Of a stretch of DNA of 64,000 nucleotides, positions 30,709-38,581 are shown piece by piece. The DNA lies in contig NZ_KQ947475.1 of assembly GCF_001506075.1 (NCBI RefSeq), positions 1 to 64,000 on the forward strand, read 5' to 3'. The position numbers and the translations under genes were made by a program. Within the stretch, counting starts at the first letter, position 1; each line of letters opens with the position of its first letter. The stretch is from Vibrio sp. MEBiC08052. Lineage in GTDB: Bacteria > Pseudomonadota > Gammaproteobacteria > Enterobacterales > Vibrionaceae. The notes beneath the pieces are model-generated. The model made no database searches and was not told the DNA's origin. It saw only the letters and a program-made list of their open reading frames with translations.

Positions 30709-31449
30709 TTATTTCTCGCTCCAAGAGTTTAACGATGCTTTTTTCCAGGCTCCGTAACTTGCATTCGGCAAAACAAACCAATCGACGCCTAGGTGGGCTT
30801 TATGCTTCTCAACTAAATTTCGGTTATAGTCGGTATCCTGTTTGTTTTTAAACCCGGCAGCAAAATCTGGCAAACTGTCACCCAGTAACATGATAATCTT
30901 GTGCCGGGCAGCGACTGACTGACGACGTTGCTCCTTGGTTTTTCCATAAAGCAGCACATGACTTTTCTCAGCTTGTGGGATTCCTAATGCTTTCAGGGTC
31001 TCGATGGTATAAGACTTGTTTTCATTAAAACGGTCAGACACATAGTAAATATTCAGTCCCAGTTTGTTTGCCTGATCAATAAAGGCTTTAGCGCCCGGGA
31101 TCAGCGTCGGATGGCCCTTGATCTCCCAGTCTGACCAAGTATCCCAAGTGGTGTAATCGACACAGTTTTCCATATCACGTACCAGCAAAGGGGTATTATC
31201 AAGAACAGTCTCATCGAGATCGAGCACAACAGCCAGTTCTTGGGGCTTTTGGTCGCTCTGCTTTAAGATGGTATGCAGACGTTCCGTCGCTAAATGATAG
31301 GTTTGCAGCTGAATCGCTTTGATTTCAGCAGACTGTTGTTGGTAGCGTAACGCCATTTCATAACTTTTCGGCTGACAGATGTCGTCACTGGCCCAAGATA
31401 AACCTGATACAGCCATCAGTGCCACTGATAATATCGCATTGGTTTTCAC
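30709..31449 (-). CDS. Acid phosphatase, HAD superfamily class C (lipoprotein e(P4)-like)
   Basis: A 246-residue secreted phosphatase with signal peptide MKTNAILSVALMAVSGLSWA. The HAD nucleophile motif is VVLDLDETVLDN with D77 and D79, followed by a Ser/Arg motif (VSDRFNENK) and the late acidic motif LLGDSLPDF. This pattern fits class C (OlpA/P4) nonspecific acid phosphatases, which release phosphate from nucleotides in the periplasm. The signal peptide lacks a lipobox, so it should be soluble rather than a lipoprotein. It is the last gene left of the TIR island. Confidence 0.85.
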   Translation of the reverse strand: MKTNAILSVALMAVSGLSWASDDICQPKSYEMALRYQQQSAEIKAIQLQTYHLATERLHTILKQSDQKPQELAVVLDLDETVLDNTPLLVRDMENCVDYTTWDTWSDWEIKGHPTLIPGAKAFIDQANKLGLNIYYVSDRFNENKSYTIETLKALGIPQAEKSHVLLYGKTKEQRRQSVAARHKIIMLLGDSLPDFAAGFKNKQDTDYNRNLVEKHKAHLGVDWFVLPNASYGAWKKASLNSWSEK

Positions 31450-31690
31450 TGTTTTTCCTTTTGATGTCTAATTATTTTTAACGCCTAACAGCCAATATTT
31501 TATGCATGGGTTCTGCTTGTAAGTCAAATTCATTATTTAAATTGATTAAAAATCATTAATTTAAATTGATTGAATAAATAAAATCGCATCACTTCATATT
31601 TTCGTAATAATTAGTGGTCATTATGATTGGTTACCCTCCGGTCGGAGGTGCGCGTGATATCAGGGATGAGTGAATGAGTCAGCCATACGA

Positions 31691-31729
31691 AACTAGCCCA
31701 CCGGCATATGATGCACCGGTGGGCTAGTT
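31691..31729. repeat. 14-bp perfect inverted repeat left of the island
   Basis: AACTAGCCCACCGG (31691-31704) and its exact complement (31716-31729) enclose an 11-base loop. No T run follows. It may be a terminator-like hairpin or part of an older insertion site. Confidence 0.6.
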
Positions 31730-31757
31730 GCTGATTCAAAGTATGTTCTGTCGGTGA

Positions 31758-31771
31758 TGATCTACATGGTA
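31758..31771 (+). repeat. Left 14-bp direct repeat, candidate att site
   Basis: TGATCTACATGGTA is identical to 36130-36143, which spans the gor stop codon. The copies are 4372 bases apart and bracket the TIR island. This is the pattern left when an element integrates at a gene 3' end and duplicates it. Confidence 0.7.
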
Positions 31772-31805
31772 TGGATCTACTGCCACAGGCGATTTCTGAA
31801 ATAAA

Positions 31806-31909
31806 TCTGGAAAGGTTTGTATGGTAAGGCTTTTCAGCCTTTTCCAGAAAAATAGCAATTTCTTACTAATTTTCCTAAAACTTTATTATCTACCTTATCA
31901 TTTTCCAGA
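31806..31909. repeat. Three TTTCCAGA motifs at the left island end
   Basis: TCTGGAAA at 31806-31813 and TTTCCAGA at 31841-31848 and 31902-31909. Two more copies lie at the right end (36088-36095, 36119-36126). They could be recombinase arm sites. Confidence 0.5.
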
Positions 31910-32110
31910 TTCTTGTCATCAGAAGAATTTGCTCACCGACTCTGCGATAGCATACTTTAACCTACGATTTTCATTACACTTTTCAACATTCCCGTTTGAC
32001 CAGTATTAAATCATATTCCAATATGAACTTAGATCACTATGTTCACCTGAGATTCGTTTACATTAGGTGTTAAGTGTAAATGTTCCTACCTTGCTTATTT
32101 GAGGATAACA

Positions 32111-32647
32111 GTGGCTTTATTAAAAGAATCGGACTTAAGGTCGTACTTAAGAAAAAGTAACGTTTATCTTGAAAGTGCTTCTAACCGGAGTCTTGACCAT
32201 GAACAATTTGATATTTTTCTATCTCATAGTTATTTGGATAAGGACTTAGTCTTTGCGGTAAAAAACTACTTAGAGGAACATAAGCTGTCTGTATATGTAG
32301 ACTGGATTGATGAGCAAGAGCTAGACCGTTCGTCAGTTAATGCGGAAACAGCCGCAACGTTACGGAAACGCATGTCTCAGTGCCAGTCTTTACTTTTTGC
32401 AACTTCTTCGAACTCTACTTTCAGTAAGTGGATGCCTTGGGAGTGCGGGTACTTTGATGGAATAAAAGGTAAAATTGCCATATTTCCGATTGCACAATCA
32501 GATGAAAATTCTTTTGTCGGTCAAGAATACTTGGGGCTTTACCCGTATATAGATGTAGTTGCCGATACTATTTGGATTAATAGCGTTAGAGCCGACTACT
32601 GTTCAATAAAAAATTGGTTGAATGGTGTTTCACCTGATAAGTACTAG
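32111..32647 (+). CDS. TIR-domain protein 1
   Basis: A 178-residue protein made almost entirely of one TIR domain (about residues 31-155). It opens with FDIFLSHSYLDKDLV and has the VYVDWIDEQELD strand and the SKWMPWECGYF helix. E111 sits where the catalytic glutamate of NAD-cleaving TIRs lies. GAGG six bases before GTG 32111 favours this start over TTG 32099. A gap of 73 bases separates it from the next gene. TIR enzymes of bacterial defence cleave NAD or make cyclic ADP-ribose signals; that role is inferred. Sequence here is AT-rich compared with the flanking core genes. Confidence 0.85.
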   Translation: MALLKESDLRSYLRKSNVYLESASNRSLDHEQFDIFLSHSYLDKDLVFAVKNYLEEHKLSVYVDWIDEQELDRSSVNAETAATLRKRMSQCQSLLFATSSNSTFSKWMPWECGYFDGIKGKIAIFPIAQSDENSFVGQEYLGLYPYIDVVADTIWINSVRADYCSIKNWLNGVSPDKY

Positions 32648-32720
32648 CTAAGAATTGTCAACCTCTCTATGTGGGTAGCGGAGTAACACTGTGATTTTGA
32701 TAATTGTTTGGGAGTAATAT

Positions 32721-33209
32721 ATGGCTAGAAAAGTATTCTTTAGTTTTCATTACGAGCGCGATGTTAGACGTGTCGTTCAGGTTCGAAATTCTTGGGTTGT
32801 TCGACCTGAGGGGGAGGCTCAGCCTTTCTATGACAAGGCTGAGTTTGAAGAAGCGAAGAGACGTTCCGGCGGTATTGAGCAGTGGATTGAGGAGCAACTC
32901 AAGGGAACATCAGTTACAGTAATTCTATTTGGCGCTGAGACTTATGAAAGAAAATGGGTGCGTCATGAAATCAAGCGAAGTTATGAACTAAATAAAGGCA
33001 TACTTGCAATAGATATCCATCGAATTAAAGATCCTCAAAAAGGTAGCGACACCCAAGGGAAGAACCCACTAGACTATTGGTCCATAGAAAAAAATGGGCG
33101 TAAAGTTTGTTTCTCAGAGCTTTATGAAACCTATGACTGGGTAAATGACAATGGTTATAACAACCTTGCTACTTGGATAGAGAAAGCAGCTAAAGCTGCA
33201 GGACGTTAA
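32721..33209 (+). CDS. ThsB-like TIR protein (DUF1863 family)
   Basis: A 162-residue protein very similar in pattern to ThsB of the Thoeris anti-phage system as I remember it. Shared marks are the start MARKVFFSFHYERDV, the VRNSWVV segment, TSVTVILFGAETYERKWVRHEI with likely catalytic E83, and the late KNPLDYW block. ThsB senses infection and makes a cyclic ADP-ribose isomer that activates ThsA. Here no ThsA (SIR2-SLOG or Macro) gene follows. Instead a larger TIR gene starts five bases after the stop, so the two are clearly co-transcribed. Confidence 0.85.
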   Translation: MARKVFFSFHYERDVRRVVQVRNSWVVRPEGEAQPFYDKAEFEEAKRRSGGIEQWIEEQLKGTSVTVILFGAETYERKWVRHEIKRSYELNKGILAIDIHRIKDPQKGSDTQGKNPLDYWSIEKNGRKVCFSELYETYDWVNDNGYNNLATWIEKAAKAAGR

Positions 33210-33213
33210 TATT

Positions 33214-34374
33214 ATGAGTATTTATGAGTTTGCTATTCTAGGTAATGTTACTGACGAACAGCGACAAACCTTAAGAGACTCTATTGAACAGGTTGTATCT
33301 GAATTTGGTCTTCATATAGATGATGAAATCAAAATCTATGATGCTAACACTGTGGGGCAACGGGATAGAGCTTCTGCTTTCACTGCTGTCTATTTTGGTT
33401 CCAATCCTCAAGTTGATTCTGAAGCAGCTCGTTCGTTATACGATGACAGTGTTCCTATTATTCCAGTTGTGAGCAGTTTTGAGTTATTTTCTGAGCATAT
33501 TCCAGAGTTTCTAAAGCCGATAAATGGCTATTGCCTAAGTAGACAAGACCCTGAAATGAAAGGGCTTGCAAACCTGATGATGGAATGTACAGGCTTATTG
33601 CGTGAACAAAGGCGAGTATTTGTCAGTTATCGACGGACAGAATCGCGTGATGCAGCTTTGCAGATACATGATGTTCTAATTGCAAAAGGGTTTGATGTTT
33701 TTCTAGATACTCATGATATCCGTCCAGGAGAACCTTTTCAGGACGCTCTTTGGCATAAACTTTGTGATTCTGATGTTCTAGTAATGTTAGATACTCCAAC
33801 ATACTTTGATAGCAAATGGACTCGCCAGGAAATTGGGCGAGCTCTCGCTAAGGGGATCCATGTATTACGTGTGGTGTGGCCGAATTATCAGCCAAGTAAA
33901 ATGACAGAGTTGGCCGAAACGGTTTACCTAGAAGAGGACGATTTAGAAAATGATATTGGTCCTATAACCTCAGAAAGAACAGATGAAATAGTTACAAAAC
34001 TAGAAAGTATTAGAAGCCGCAGTATTGCTGCTAGATATATGTCTATTACTGGTCGTTTACGTTCTGAAGTTGAAAGGATTGGTGCCAATTATGAGGGGGT
34101 TGGTGCACATAGAGCCATTGCTATTCGTCTTCTGGATGAGAGAAAACTATGGGTATACCCTGTTGTCGGTGTTCCAACAGCAGAAACTTTAAATAAGATC
34201 GCCGTCCAAGCTCAATCGAACTTTAGTGAGGAAGTCCCTGTCCTCGTGTACGATGCATTAGGCATTCGAGATACATGGTCTAACCATCTAAAGTGGTTGA
34301 ATGAAAATATTAAATCTGTTCGAGGTTTAAAAATCGGTGATGCGGCTTGGGAATTAGCTGCGTGGGAGGAATGA
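33214..34374 (+). CDS. TIR protein 3, three-part architecture
   Basis: A 386-residue protein. Residues 1-130 form an alpha/beta domain (YEFAILGNVTDEQRQ, TAVYFGSNPQVDSEAAR, PIIPVVSSFELFSEHI) that I cannot assign and that may be a degenerate TIR-like fold. Residues about 133-245 are a clear TIR domain: RRVFVSYRRTESRDAALQIH, GFDVFLDTHDIRPGE, and TYFDSKWTRQEIGRAL with E206 as candidate catalytic residue. Residues about 280-386 are an unassigned C-terminal domain. It sits between the ThsB-like gene and the SLOG gene with gaps of four and two bases, so the three form one operon. It may be the signal-making or the effector TIR. Confidence 0.8.
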   Translation: MSIYEFAILGNVTDEQRQTLRDSIEQVVSEFGLHIDDEIKIYDANTVGQRDRASAFTAVYFGSNPQVDSEAARSLYDDSVPIIPVVSSFELFSEHIPEFLKPINGYCLSRQDPEMKGLANLMMECTGLLREQRRVFVSYRRTESRDAALQIHDVLIAKGFDVFLDTHDIRPGEPFQDALWHKLCDSDVLVMLDTPTYFDSKWTRQEIGRALAKGIHVLRVVWPNYQPSKMTELAETVYLEEDDLENDIGPITSERTDEIVTKLESIRSRSIAARYMSITGRLRSEVERIGANYEGVGAHRAIAIRLLDERKLWVYPVVGVPTAETLNKIAVQAQSNFSEEVPVLVYDALGIRDTWSNHLKWLNENIKSVRGLKIGDAAWELAAWEE

Positions 34375-34376
34375 AG

Positions 34377-35048
34377 ATGGATGATTTTATTTTTCTATCT
34401 GCCAGTGTACCTGACCCGAAAAGAGCTCCGGAATTCGCTGAGTCCTCTGATTCGGTGGCCATAACTTCTGCAGTTAGAGCATTAGTGCATGTAACTTTGG
34501 GTCGTAGAGTTTTAGTTTGGGGTGGTCATCCAGCAATAACACCGATGATAAAGGTTGTGGCAGATGAGATGGGCGTTGACTATGGTAAGTGGGTAAAACT
34601 ATACCAATCATTATTTTTTAAAGATCAATTTCCAGAGGATAATGAAGCCTTTAAAAATGTTGTTTACACAGATCGCATCGATGGTGATATTAAAGAAAGC
34701 CTACTCCGAATGAGAGAGCAGATGTTCACTGAAAACAGTTTCAAATCTGCTATTTTCATTGGTGGAATGGCGGGGATTATTGATGAATTCCATCTATTTC
34801 AAAAATATCAACCGGGCAAAGATATTATCCCTATAGTTTCAACTGGCGGTGCTACATTAGAAGTTGCAAAAGAACTAGAAGTAATGAATCCAAAATTAAT
34901 TGGTGATGATCTTCGTTATGAATTAGATTATGTACGACTATTCCACCATCAACTAGATATAGATGTGCGTGAGGAGCGGTATAGTAGCCCTGATATTCAG
35001 CCAAAGAATATTCAAGATAGATATTGGAAGCCAAGAGCAAGTAGTTAA
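34377..35048 (+). CDS. SLOG-fold protein, TIR-associated
   Basis: A 223-residue protein with a Rossmann-like fold of the SLOG (Smf/DprA-LOG) superfamily. Marks are the opening strand DDFIFLSASVPDP, RVLVWGGHPAITPMIK (about 44-59), AIFIGGMAGIIDEFHL (about 125-140) and PIVSTGGATLEVAKE (152-166). SLOG domains bind nucleotides; the one in ThsA recognises the TIR-made cADPR signal. Here the domain stands alone, with no fused effector. ATG 34377 is six bases after GGAGGA and two bases after the previous stop, better spaced than ATG 34371. A sensor role for a TIR product is inference. SLOG assignment is by motif, not by search. Confidence 0.7.
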   Translation: MDDFIFLSASVPDPKRAPEFAESSDSVAITSAVRALVHVTLGRRVLVWGGHPAITPMIKVVADEMGVDYGKWVKLYQSLFFKDQFPEDNEAFKNVVYTDRIDGDIKESLLRMREQMFTENSFKSAIFIGGMAGIIDEFHLFQKYQPGKDIIPIVSTGGATLEVAKELEVMNPKLIGDDLRYELDYVRLFHHQLDIDVREERYSSPDIQPKNIQDRYWKPRASS

Positions 35049-35146
35049 ATATTTAATTGTGAATATTCATTTTCTTCTTACTGCTTACTGCACCTGTGAA
35101 CGTAGCCTCGCTTCTAGCTGTCTTCTCCACACTTTCTAGGGTTTCC

Positions 35147-35181
35147 TTTTGACCGGTATAAACTAAAGTGCTTATTATTAA
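35147..35181 (+). promoter_or_regulatory. Candidate promoter or shared motif before TIR-like gene 4
   Basis: TTTTGACCGGTATAAACTA closely resembles GTTTGACCAGTATTAAAT at 31994-32011, before TIR gene 1. TTGACC could be a -35 element, with TTATTA 17 bases later. Both units may share a promoter class or a regulator. Confidence 0.4.
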
Positions 35182-35245
35182 ACAAATCGTCTATTGAGCT
35201 GGTTAACTTAGGGTTTTCCAAATATTTCTATGGAGGAATAGGTAC

Positions 35246-35947
35246 ATGGGGCGAAAAATTTTTGTTTCTTACAAATATGCCGATAATCAGGTCAAGGCAC
35301 TTACTAACAGTATTTTTGATACAACAACAGTTCGAAGTTATGTGGATGAGCTTCAAGCCTCTCTCAGTGAAGAAGATCATATAAACAAAGGAGAGGCTGA
35401 TGGGGAGGATTTGAGCGCATTCAAAGATGGTACTATTGAATCAAGGCTCAGAAGTAAAATTTATGATAGTAGTGTAACAATCGTTCTGGTTTCAAAAGGG
35501 ATGAAATCTGTGTGGGAATCAGAAATTGATCAATGGATCCCATGGGAAATCTCATACTCCTTGAGAGAGTCTACCCGTAACGGTGTTACTAGCCGTTCCA
35601 ATGCGATTCTAGCTGTCGTCTTGCCTGACAGAGATGGTTCATATGATTATTTTATAGAGGACAACACCTGCTCTGTATGTAAATGTCGAACACTTCACAC
35701 AAATTTCCTTTTTAAAATAATGAAGGAAAATATGTTCAACATAAAAAAACCTACATTTAGTGATTGTTCAGAGCATGAAGCTGATACAATTTTTTTGGGT
35801 GAGTCATCATATATAAAGTCTGTGAAGTGGATTGATTTCATTAAGAATGTTAACAGTTATTTGGATATGGCCGTTGCTATTCGAGATAACAAGGAAAACT
35901 ACAATATTGTGAAAAACATCCCTAATGAGTCGATATTTGGTGTATGA
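35246..35947 (+). CDS. TIR-like protein 4 with Cys/His insert
   Basis: A 233-residue protein beginning [16 protein letters not shown], the MTH538/DUF1863 TIR-like opening. It continues with [12 protein letters not shown] and [17 protein letters not shown], where E101 fits the catalytic-type glutamate. A long insertion follows with C142-x2-C145-x-C147-x3-H151, which could bind zinc, then a divergent C-terminal part. A gap of 197 bases with its own promoter-like sequence separates it from the SLOG gene. It is the last gene of the island, followed by the right repeat at the gor stop. Its partner and target are unknown. Confidence 0.75.
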   Translation: MGRKIFVSYKYADNQVKALTNSIFDTTTVRSYVDELQASLSEEDHINKGEADGEDLSAFKDGTIESRLRSKIYDSSVTIVLVSKGMKSVWESEIDQWIPWEISYSLRESTRNGVTSRSNAILAVVLPDRDGSYDYFIEDNTCSVCKCRTLHTNFLFKIMKENMFNIKKPTFSDCSEHEADTIFLGESSYIKSVKWIDFIKNVNSYLDMAVAIRDNKENYNIVKNIPNESIFGV

Positions 35948-36087
35948 AATGGATAGAAAGCTTAAGCACTTAGATTTTATTCAGGCAGTCATGAATCGGC
36001 TTTCAACGAATTCCTTTCTTTTGTTCGAATTTACGACAGTACCCATACTAACCTCCAATGTATTTTATATACATAGAGGCTAGTAGG

Positions 36088-36126
36088 TTTCCAGAATTTA
36101 CAAATCTACAGAGTGGATTTTCCAGA
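36088..36126 (+). repeat. Two TTTCCAGA motifs at the right island end
   Basis: TTTCCAGA occurs at 36088-36095 and 36119-36126, the second ending three bases before the right direct repeat. See the matching cluster at 31806-31909. Confidence 0.5.
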
Positions 36127-36129
36127 CAC

Positions 36130-36143
36130 TGATCTACATGGTA
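36130..36143 (+). repeat. Right 14-bp direct repeat at the gor 3' end
   Basis: TGATCTACATGGTA is identical to 31758-31771. It contains the complement of the last gor codons and stop (ATG TAG), so the original target is the gor 3' end. Confidence 0.7.
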
Positions 36144-37486
36144 ACGAACTCTTCCGAGCCGGTCGGGTGAATGGCCACAACTGCATCGAAGTCGGCTTTG
36201 GTTGCGCCCATCTTCATCGCCACAGCGAAGCCTTGAATCATTTCATCGACCGTAAAGCCAATCCCGTGCAGGCCGACCACTTTTTCATCCGGACCGACGC
36301 AGACCAGTTTCATCCGGCATGGCTGACGGTGTTGGGTGACAGCGGTATACATCGCAGTAAAACTCGACTGGTAGACTTTGACATTGTCTTCGCCAAACTT
36401 AGCAATTGCTTCGGGCTCAGTCAGACCAATCGTGCCGATTGGCGGGTGACTGAAGACCACGGTCGGAACCAAATTGTAGTCCATTTTCGCATCGGGCTTG
36501 TGGTTGAACAGCCGTTCAGACAATTGACGTCCGGCTTTGACCGCGACGGGCGTGAGCTCAATGCCACCTGCCATGATGTCACCGACACAATAGATACCAT
36601 CAACGTTGGTTTGCTGGTACTCATCGACTTTGATGTAGCCTTTCTCATCTGTTGCGACGCCAGTGGCCGCCAAATTGATCGCATCGGTTGCCGGGTTACG
36701 ACCAATCGCCCAGATGACTTGATCTACATTTTGCTGTTTCCCGTTTTCCAGATGTAGCGTCAGGCTGCCGTCTGCTTCTTTGACAATCGATTTCGGCACG
36801 GAGTGCGTATGCAGTGTCGGGCCTTCTGCGGCCATCACTTCCATCAGCGTTTCAATCACCATCGGATCAAAGCTACGCAGCGGTGATTCCTTGCGGCAGA
36901 ACAGGTGCGTTTCTGTACCTAAGGCATTCAGTACGCCGGCAATCTCAACCGCAATGTAGCCGGCACCGATGACGGCCACACGCTTTGGCTGTACCTGCAA
37001 ATCAAAAAATCCATTGGAATCGATACCGTACTCTGCTCCCGGAATTGCCGGGACCGTCGGGCGACCACCGACGGCAATCAGGATATGGTCTGCAGTGTAA
37101 TGCTCACCGTTGACTTCGACGGTCTTCGCATCGACAAATTTGGCGAACCCGCGAATCACATCGACTTTGTTGTTGCCCAGAACACGGTCATAAGACTGGT
37201 GGATCCGACCGATATAAGCCTGACGGCTTTCCACCAGTTTTGACCAGTCAAAACCGTTGAGTTGAGCATCGAAACCGTAATCTTTAGCGTACAGATGAAT
37301 GGCTTCCGCTATCTGAGCGCCATGCCACATGACTTTTTTCGGCACGCAGCCGACGTTGACACAAGTGCCGCCTAAATCTTTGGCTTCAATCAGCGCGACT
37401 TTCGCGCCATATCTTGCTGCACGGTTAGCAGATGCGATACCGCCACTGCCGCCGCCGATACAGATATAATCAAAATGTGTTGCCAT
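36134..37486 (-). CDS. gor: Glutathione reductase
   Basis: A cytosolic flavoenzyme that regenerates glutathione with NADPH; 450 residues, the same length as E. coli Gor. The FAD site is [18 protein letters not shown] and the redox disulfide is [16 protein letters not shown]. The NADPH site is [16 protein letters not shown], and the C-terminal His-Glu active-site motif is [12 protein letters not shown] lies before ATG 37486. rlmJ ends 49 bases upstream on the same strand, so the two are probably co-transcribed. The stop codon lies inside the right repeat of the TIR island. Confidence 0.97.
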   Translation of the reverse strand: MATHFDYICIGGGSGGIASANRAARYGAKVALIEAKDLGGTCVNVGCVPKKVMWHGAQIAEAIHLYAKDYGFDAQLNGFDWSKLVESRQAYIGRIHQSYDRVLGNNKVDVIRGFAKFVDAKTVEVNGEHYTADHILIAVGGRPTVPAIPGAEYGIDSNGFFDLQVQPKRVAVIGAGYIAVEIAGVLNALGTETHLFCRKESPLRSFDPMVIETLMEVMAAEGPTLHTHSVPKSIVKEADGSLTLHLENGKQQNVDQVIWAIGRNPATDAINLAATGVATDEKGYIKVDEYQQTNVDGIYCVGDIMAGGIELTPVAVKAGRQLSERLFNHKPDAKMDYNLVPTVVFSHPPIGTIGLTEPEAIAKFGEDNVKVYQSSFTAMYTAVTQHRQPCRMKLVCVGPDEKVVGLHGIGFTVDEMIQGFAVAMKMGATKADFDAVVAIHPTGSEEFVTM

Positions 37487-37535
37487 TACTTTCTCCGTTA
37501 TTCTAAGTCTGTCTATGTCTGGGGTCGTCACGAGC

Positions 37536-38375
37536 TTATTCAGGGACAACCCACTGGAGTGTCGTGTGTCCGGTTTCCGGTGCGATAACCGATTGCAGAT
37601 ACGGTAAAATTTCTTGCATCTGAGTTTCCAGTGTCCAAGGGGGATTAATCACAATCATGCCGGATGCGGTCATGCCCCTTTCGTTGTTGTCTGGTGCAAC
37701 CCCCAGTTCGATTTGTAGTATTTTACGAATTCCCAACGATTCTAATCCTGCCAGCATATCATCTATATTGGCTCGGTAAACCACCGGATACCAAATCGCA
37801 TAGATGCCGGTGGCCCAACGTTTATAGCTCTGGGCAATCGCCTTGACGACGTCTTGATATTCATGTGCCAGCTCATAAGGCGGATCAATCAGCACCAGCC
37901 CGCGGCGCTCTTTGGGCGGCAGGCTGGCTTTGAGACAACGGAAACCGTCATCTTTATAGATACTGACTTGAGAATCGCGTGCAAACTCTTGTTGGAGCAG
38001 CGGATAATCACTGGGATGAAGTTCGGTAAGCACCATGCGATCCTGTGCTCTTAAATGCGCCTTGGCGACCCGGGGTGAGCCGGGATAGTAGCGTAGTATC
38101 TCTGACGCGTTGAGCGTTTGAATCGCTGCCAGATAGTTTTCCAGAGCCTGAGGCAGGTGTGACTGCTGCCAGATTCGGCCAATACCTTGTTTGTATTCAC
38201 CGGTTTTTTCTGACCATTCGTGCGTTAAATCATACCGCCCGGCACCCGAATGGGTGTCGTGGTAGACGAAAGGTTTCTCTTTCTTTTGCAGCGCAGTCAG
38301 AATCAGACTCTGTACCGTATGTTTAAGGACATCGGCATGATTGCCTGCATGGAAACTGTGGCGGTAACTTAACAA
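37536..38375 (-). CDS. rlmJ: 23S rRNA (adenine-2030-N6)-methyltransferase
   Basis: A 279-residue SAM-dependent methyltransferase that starts [20 protein letters not shown], nearly the E. coli RlmJ (YhiR) sequence. The [11 protein letters not shown] motif binds SAM and LIDPPYE is the catalytic (D/N)PPY box. It modifies A2030 of 23S rRNA. It is divergent from prlC and upstream of gor. Confidence 0.95.
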   Translation of the reverse strand: MLSYRHSFHAGNHADVLKHTVQSLILTALQKKEKPFVYHDTHSGAGRYDLTHEWSEKTGEYKQGIGRIWQQSHLPQALENYLAAIQTLNASEILRYYPGSPRVAKAHLRAQDRMVLTELHPSDYPLLQQEFARDSQVSIYKDDGFRCLKASLPPKERRGLVLIDPPYELAHEYQDVVKAIAQSYKRWATGIYAIWYPVVYRANIDDMLAGLESLGIRKILQIELGVAPDNNERGMTASGMIVINPPWTLETQMQEILPYLQSVIAPETGHTTLQWVVPE

Positions 38376-38581
38376 AGTGTGCTCCCCGAACCGAATGTGG
38401 ATGAATACAGAATTACCGGGATTATACGTGAAGATAAGATCGTTGTGATGATCTGTTGCTATTGAAAATCGTAGAATCTACCTATATTTACTATTTGTAA
38501 TGTCTATTGGCTTTCAGATGCCGTTTCAGCGAGAATCATTGGTATATGTATCTGATGCTTTCAAAATAAAAGGAATCGTTT

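Larger units (their letters stand above)
31450..32110. other. Intergenic stretch holding the left island end
   Basis: About 660 bases without a credible gene. It contains a 14-bp perfect inverted repeat (31691-31729), the left 14-bp direct repeat (31758-31771) and three TTTCCAGA/TCTGGAAA copies (31806, 31841, 31902). Sequence right of 31772 is markedly AT-rich. A 62-codon frame at 31821 looks like chance. Confidence 0.6.

Noticed and set aside
31821..32009. Possible 62-residue gene at the island's left end
   Set aside because: A chance frame in AT-rich sequence without start signals; the TTTCCAGA repeats lie in the same place.
36113..36757. Plus-strand frame of 214 codons
   Set aside because: It is the antisense shadow of gor.
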